From Gammaproteobacteria bacterium (GTDB lineage Bacteria; Pseudomonadota; Gammaproteobacteria; Steroidobacterales; Woeseiaceae), in NCBI GenBank assembly GCA_029862045.1, contig JAOTYE010000010.1, positions 62,001 through 126,000 of the forward strand: DNA of 64,000 nucleotides, given 5' to 3'. Below the pieces are notes generated by a model. That model searched no databases. It was not told where the DNA came from and worked only from the letters and a program-made list of their open reading frames with translations. Positions 59,548 through 64,000 of this stretch are shown here, in pieces. The position numbers and the translations under genes are program-made. Each line of letters begins with the position of its first letter. Position 1 is the first letter of the stretch.

Positions 59548-62244
59548 ATGAATACACATTACCTGACGTCTCTGTTCACCCCTGAGAGCGTTGCGTTGTA
59601 TGGCGCAAGCGACAGGACGGACTCCGTAGGCGGAGTCGTCTTCAAGAACCTGCTGACTTCGGGGTTCAAGGGCAGGATTTATCCAATCAACACCAAACGC
59701 GATGTTGTGCAGGGAGAGAAAGCGTTTTCGTCCCTGGATGAAATCGAAGAAACAGTTGATCTCGCGGTGGTCGCAACTCCTGCAAGCAGCATTCCCGGAA
59801 TCGTCGAAGCCTGCGGTGAACGCGGTATCAAGATGATGCTGATCCTTTCAGCGGGCTTTCGTGAAACCGGCGCAGAAGGCAGGCGACTGGAGGATCGGGT
59901 GACTCAATTGGTCAGACGTTACGGCATTCGTCTGATGGGACCCAATTGCCTTGGCATCATCCGTCCGGACAAAGGGCTCAATATCACTTTTGGAAATAAT
60001 AACGCACAGCCCGGTAACCTGGCGTTCGTGTCTCAGTCCGGTGCCATTTGCACTGCCATTCTCGATTGGGCGGAACAAAATGACATCGGTTTCTCGGCCG
60101 TTGTGTCAACCGGTATTGCCGCTGACCTGGATTTTGGAGACTACCTGGACTACTTGGTTTCCGATCCCAGCACGAAGGCCATCCTGCTCTACATTGAAGG
60201 CATCAATAATTCGCGGCGCTTCATGAGCAGCTTGCGCGCAGCTGCACGCATCAAGCCTGTCATCGCGCTGAAAGTCGGACGACATGCTGCCGGCGCGCAG
60301 GCATCCATGTCACACACGGGCGCGCTCGTGGGAAGCAACGAGACTTTTTCCGCAGCGTTGTCTCGATCCGGTGTGCTGCGGGTTGACACTATCGGTCAGC
60401 TCTTCGCTGCCGCCAAGGCGCTTTCATCTTTGCACTATCGTGGCGCATTCGAACGCCTGGTCATCATCACCAATGGTGGCGGCCCCGGTGTCATGGCGGC
60501 GGACCGGGCGACCGACCAGGGCATTGAGTTGAGTGCCCTGAGCCCCGAAACTCTGGCAGCACTAAGCGAGGTATTACCGGATGTTTGGTCGCACAACAAT
60601 CCGGTCGACATCATCGGCGAGGCACCGCCAGAGCGGTATCAAAAAGCGATTGATATCTGTCTCGACGATCCCGGCGTGGACGGCGCAATTGTCATCCTGA
60701 CCCCGCAAGCGATGACAAAACCAAGCGAGGTGGCGAAAGCTGTCATCAAATCAGCGGAGAAAAGCAACAAGCCAATCATGACCAGCTGGATGGGTGGGAA
60801 TCAGGTGGAAGAGGCTCGCCTGCTCTTTAACGATGCCCATGTTCCTGATTTCAGCATGCTGGAAAACGCGGTAGATGCATTCTCGTACCTCGCTCGATAC
60901 AACAAAAACCAGCGCTTGCTGTTGCAGACGCCTGCCCGGTTGACCAGCGGCCAGGAGCCTCCGGACAGCGAAGGCGCACGCCTGATCATAGAAGCGGTTC
61001 TCACCGATCAGCGCAAAGTTCTTACCGAGCCTGAATCGATGGCGGTTTTGAACGCGTTCCGGATACCCACGGTGCGCAACGCGGTTGCCCACTCGGCAAA
61101 CGAAGCCCTGATCATTGCTGAATCAACCGGGTTCCCCGTCGCCATGAAGGTGCTTTCCACAAACATTTCGCACAAATCTGACGCAGGCGGGGTCAGGCTC
61201 AATATCAATTCGGCGCAGGAAGTACGGGGCGCATATCGGCAACTGATCGATCAGGTCATGCTCAAAGTGCCGGATGCCAATATTTCAGGCGTGACAGTGG
61301 AGAAGATGTATCGCGGCTCGAATGGCAGGGAACTGATGATCGGAATAATCAGGGATCCCGTATTTGGTCCAGTCATAAGCTTTGGCAGCGGCGGCACGAG
61401 CGTTGAGATCATGGGCGACTCGGCTATTTCCCTGCCCCCGCTCAATCGCCGATTGGCCACGGACCTGATCAACCGCACGAGGGTATCCAAACTGCTGGGC
61501 GAGTTTCGTAACATGCCGGCCGTCGACATGGACCAGTTGATCGACGTGTTGCTCGGTGTTTCCAGCATGGCCTGTGAATTACCCTGGATTCAGGAAATGG
61601 ATATCAATCCACTGATCATGGATGAAAAAGGCATCGTCGCCGTCGATGCGCGGGTTGTCGTCGATTACCCGAAACCCTCAACGGACCCCTACGACCATTT
61701 GGCCATACACCCCTACCCCTCCCACCTGGTCAGGAATATCCAGCTAAACGATGGCACCGATATCATTATCCGGCCTATTCGGCCGGAAGATGCGGAAATC
61801 GAAGCACAATTCGTGCGAGACCTCTCCAGCGAAGCGAAGTACTTTCGCTTCATGAATTCGCTTCAGGAATTGAGCCAGGAGATGTTGGTCCGCTTTACCC
61901 AGATTGACTATCACAACGAGATGGCCTTGATTGCCGCCACCTCGAACGACGCCGGCGAAGAGCAGATCGGTGTTGCGCGTTACACGACTAACCTGGACAA
62001 GACGAGCTGCGAGTTTGCATTGGCCGTTTCGGACAAGTGGCAAGGCAGAAGCATCGCGCATCACCTGATGAAGAATCTCATGGAAGTTGCGCGAGACCGT
62101 AATCTTGAGAGGATGGAAGGTCACGTGCTGACCGAGAATAGCAAGATGCTCGAACTCGTCGCGTCGCTCAATTTCGAGATCAAAAATGATCCGGATGATA
62201 GTGCGATAAAGCTCGTAGCGGCTCGGCTGCAAACATCGAATTAG
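59548..62244 (+). CDS. ADP-forming acyl-CoA synthetase fused to GNAT acetyltransferase
   Basis: 898 residues from ATG 59548; an in-frame ATG at 59482 only adds sequence with no ribosome site. CoA-binding domain (SVALYGASDRTDSVGGVVF), succinyl-CoA-ligase-like domain with the phospho-His region QASMSHTGALVGS, ATP-grasp domain (AMKVLSTNISHKSDAGGVRL), and a C-terminal GNAT domain (about residue 740 on: IIIRPIRPEDAEIEAQFVRD, ALAVSDKWQGRSIAHHLM). This is the layout of Pat/YfiQ protein lysine acetyltransferases, which control acetyl-CoA synthetase and other enzymes. In those the ligase part can be inactive; here the His is kept. Confidence 0.88.
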   Translation: MNTHYLTSLFTPESVALYGASDRTDSVGGVVFKNLLTSGFKGRIYPINTKRDVVQGEKAFSSLDEIEETVDLAVVATPASSIPGIVEACGERGIKMMLILSAGFRETGAEGRRLEDRVTQLVRRYGIRLMGPNCLGIIRPDKGLNITFGNNNAQPGNLAFVSQSGAICTAILDWAEQNDIGFSAVVSTGIAADLDFGDYLDYLVSDPSTKAILLYIEGINNSRRFMSSLRAAARIKPVIALKVGRHAAGAQASMSHTGALVGSNETFSAALSRSGVLRVDTIGQLFAAAKALSSLHYRGAFERLVIITNGGGPGVMAADRATDQGIELSALSPETLAALSEVLPDVWSHNNPVDIIGEAPPERYQKAIDICLDDPGVDGAIVILTPQAMTKPSEVAKAVIKSAEKSNKPIMTSWMGGNQVEEARLLFNDAHVPDFSMLENAVDAFSYLARYNKNQRLLLQTPARLTSGQEPPDSEGARLIIEAVLTDQRKVLTEPESMAVLNAFRIPTVRNAVAHSANEALIIAESTGFPVAMKVLSTNISHKSDAGGVRLNINSAQEVRGAYRQLIDQVMLKVPDANISGVTVEKMYRGSNGRELMIGIIRDPVFGPVISFGSGGTSVEIMGDSAISLPPLNRRLATDLINRTRVSKLLGEFRNMPAVDMDQLIDVLLGVSSMACELPWIQEMDINPLIMDEKGIVAVDARVVVDYPKPSTDPYDHLAIHPYPSHLVRNIQLNDGTDIIIRPIRPEDAEIEAQFVRDLSSEAKYFRFMNSLQELSQEMLVRFTQIDYHNEMALIAATSNDAGEEQIGVARYTTNLDKTSCEFALAVSDKWQGRSIAHHLMKNLMEVARDRNLERMEGHVLTENSKMLELVASLNFEIKNDPDDSAIKLVAARLQTSN

Positions 62245-62318
62245 GCGATCATAACGGTGGAGGCGATCGAGAAAACTTCTAGTAGAATCAGGCACTGATT
62301 CAGATCGGTCCCAAAATA

Positions 62319-64000
62319 ATGCGAAAAGACGGATTGAGCCAAAAAGCCTATGTGCCTATTGCCGAGGGAGACTCGTACGATCCCTTTGTGCCAGCCAATG
62401 AGTCGCCAGCCGAGTTCACTATCAAGGCCGTCGGATTGGGCATCCTGTTTGGTATCATCTTCGGTGCTGCCAATGCCTACCTGGGGCTGCGTGCCGGACT
62501 GACTATTAGCACGTCGATCCCCGTGGCGGTCATGACCGTCGCCGTGTTTCGCGCGCTCTCCACCGTGGGTGTCCGCGGAACAATTCTCGAAACCAACATC
62601 TCGCAAACAACCGGATCCGCGTCCAGTTCCCTGGCAAGCGGCGTGATCTTTACGCTTCCTGCCCTTTTCATGTGGGGCATGCCGCCAAAGCTGCTGCAGA
62701 TGACGCTTTTGGCGTTGTGTGGAGGGATGCTGGGTATCCTTTTTATGATCCCGCTGCGGCGTTTTCTTATCGAACGCGAGCACGGCAAGCTCCCGTATCC
62801 CGAGGGAACAGCATGCGCGGAAGTCCTCGTCGCCAATGAGATCGGCGGCGGTCGTGCCCGCTTCGTGTTCTATGGTCTTGCCGGAGGCGCGTTTTTCAAA
62901 TTCCTCACCTCGTGGCTGCGCGTGATACCTGGCGACGTCCACGTCAAGATTCCTTTCCTCAAGAAAGGTGAACTCGGCATGGATCTGTCGGCTGCATTAT
63001 TCGGCGTCGGTTATATCCTCGGACCGCGCATCGCTGCCATCATGGTCGGTGGCGGCCTACTCTCCTGGCTGGTGATCATCCCGGCCATCGCCTACTGGGG
63101 TGATGCGCGACCTGCACCGTTCTTTCCCGAAACGGTACAACTCATCCACGACATGTCACCCCGTGAATTGTGGACGAGGTACGTGCGTTACATCGGTGCC
63201 GGCGCGGTCGCTACGGCCGGCATCGTCACACTAATACGCAGTATCCCCGTGATGATCAGCAGTTTTCGTATCGGCTCGGCGCAACTCAGCGAGCGGGTCA
63301 GCAGCGGCGCCGGAGCCTCAGCCTCACTGCGCACGGCCAACGATCTCCCGCTGCGGGTCGTCGGTATTGGTGTCGTTGCCATTGCGCTGGTTCTTATTCT
63401 GGTGCCGCAGGTATTCGGGTCCGTGGGTGGCATCGGCATTCGCGCGGTTGCCGCCGTGTGCGTTATCGTCTTCGCCTTCTTTTTTGTCACCGTCGCCTCA
63501 CGTATCGTCGGCCTGGTCGGTGTGACCAGCAACCCGACCAGTGGGATGACAATCGCTGCACTGCTCGGAACCGCCTCGATATTCTTGTTCTTTGGCTGGA
63601 CCGATGCACTCGGCAAGGCCGCCGCATTGACCGTCGGCTGCGTGGTCGCGATTGCGGCATCCATTTCCGGCGACACCTCGCAGGATCTTAAGACCGGCTA
63701 TCTGCTTGGCGCCACGCCACGCAGGCAACAAACCGCGGAACTGATCGGCGTGCTCACTTCCGCGACCTTTGTCTGTCTGACTGTTCTCGCGCTTGGCAAA
63801 GGCTTTGGCTTTGGCAGTACCGAGCTACCTGCGCCGCAAGCCACGCTGATGAAGCTGGTTATTGACGGTGTACTCGATCAAGACCTTCCCTGGGCGCTCG
63901 TCGCCATTGGTGCCGGTATCGCACTCGTGTGCGAGATGGCGCGTATCCCGTCGCTGCCCTTTGCGGTCGGCGTGTACCTGCCGGTGTCCACGATGACACC
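62319..64000 (+). CDS. OPT family oligopeptide transporter, 3' end cut off
   Basis: Open from ATG 62319 to the window end, 560 codons visible. The start RKDGLSQKAYVPIAEGDSYD leads to many membrane helices. OPT features: AVGLGILFGIIFGAANAYLG LRAGLTISTSIP, a conserved ETNISQTTGSASSSLASGVI and GKLPYPEGTACAEVL. The family carries oligopeptides or metal-chelator complexes across the inner membrane. It follows the synthetase by 74 bases. Reverse-strand open frames under it are shadows. Confidence 0.9.
   Translation, partial: MRKDGLSQKAYVPIAEGDSYDPFVPANESPAEFTIKAVGLGILFGIIFGAANAYLGLRAGLTISTSIPVAVMTVAVFRALSTVGVRGTILETNISQTTGSASSSLASGVIFTLPALFMWGMPPKLLQMTLLALCGGMLGILFMIPLRRFLIEREHGKLPYPEGTACAEVLVANEIGGGRARFVFYGLAGGAFFKFLTSWLRVIPGDVHVKIPFLKKGELGMDLSAALFGVGYILGPRIAAIMVGGGLLSWLVIIPAIAYWGDARPAPFFPETVQLIHDMSPRELWTRYVRYIGAGAVATAGIVTLIRSIPVMISSFRIGSAQLSERVSSGAGASASLRTANDLPLRVVGIGVVAIALVLILVPQVFGSVGGIGIRAVAAVCVIVFAFFFVTVASRIVGLVGVTSNPTSGMTIAALLGTASIFLFFGWTDALGKAAALTVGCVVAIAASISGDTSQDLKTGYLLGATPRRQQTAELIGVLTSATFVCLTVLALGKGFGFGSTELPAPQATLMKLVIDGVLDQDLPWALVAIGAGIALVCEMARIPSLPFAVGVYLPVSTMT

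Noticed and set aside
62241-62942. Reverse-strand open frame (233 codons) near the right end
   Set aside because: It is antisense to the OPT transporter, which runs open from 62319 to the window end with recognisable motifs.
1-64000. tRNA or rRNA genes
   Set aside because: No cloverleaf or rRNA signature was recognised on either strand by eye; a covariance search would be needed to exclude them fully.

Overview
The window looks like a chromosomal segment around the replication terminus of a free-living gammaproteobacterium, perhaps a Woeseiaceae/Steroidobacterales-type lineage. The lineage is inferred from gene content: fab cluster then mltG-tmk-holB-pilZ, a type II secretion operon next to a rhombosortase, TolB/TPR proteins that start FFEELKRRNV, and a dif site matching E. 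coli dif at 25 of 28 positions.

Left part (1-31 kb), ordinary chromosome. An AddAB-like helicase/nuclease pair (start cut off) converges on a type II secretion operon gspGHIJKLMN. A divergent rhombosortase leads into fabD-fabG-acpP-fabF-mltG-tmk-holB-pilZ. Then come a cyclic-nucleotide/rhodanese protein, a FadB/FadJ-type beta-oxidation enzyme, an EEP-family phosphatase/nuclease, a lone ThsB/TIR-like protein, a glycerophosphodiesterase, a TlpA-DUF4266-DUF3570-ApbE operon, and an MbnP-MbnH pair (copper-binding protein and its diheme partner).

Terminus and accessory part (31-58 kb). A full dif site lies at 31039-31066. To its right are four further dif-like sites, all in the same orientation, at about 33.2, 35.0, 38.4 and 57.96 kb. 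Each keeps the central hexamer and XerC arm but has a different XerD arm, and each forms the right end of a ~187-bp repeat (one copy truncated). Where the left end of this repeat survives it carries an inverted dif-like sequence. The sites divide 27 kb into four modules: LysR/DUF6326/VOC; a secreted papain-like peptidase with a secreted partner; a TolB-TPR protein with an M23-like lipoprotein; and a 19.5-kb module. The last is a cassette-like array of about twenty small genes (lipoproteins, membrane and secreted proteins, hot-dog thioesterase, GFA enzymes, SRPBCC, glutaredoxin, AraC regulator). Most lie beside a second repeat family, a composite of up to four short hairpins (A-B-C-D). Its D hairpin sits just past the stop codon of the gene it follows and sometimes supplies the stop. 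Two genes of the array have their own cyclic-di-GMP-I riboswitch. Decayed IS110, IS30 and IS481-like fragments are present. No integrase, phage or replication gene is visible.

Right part (58-64 kb). Ordinary chromosome resumes exactly at the last XerC arm, with a secreted protein translationally coupled to an Hsp15-like S4 protein, a large acyl-CoA synthetase/GNAT fusion, and an OPT-family transporter cut by the window end.

Main message: the terminus carries what looks like a Xer-site-delimited array of cargo modules, the largest being an integron-like series of single-gene cassettes built on an unfamiliar four-hairpin repeat. That is inference from repeat position and orientation; it needs comparison with related genomes.
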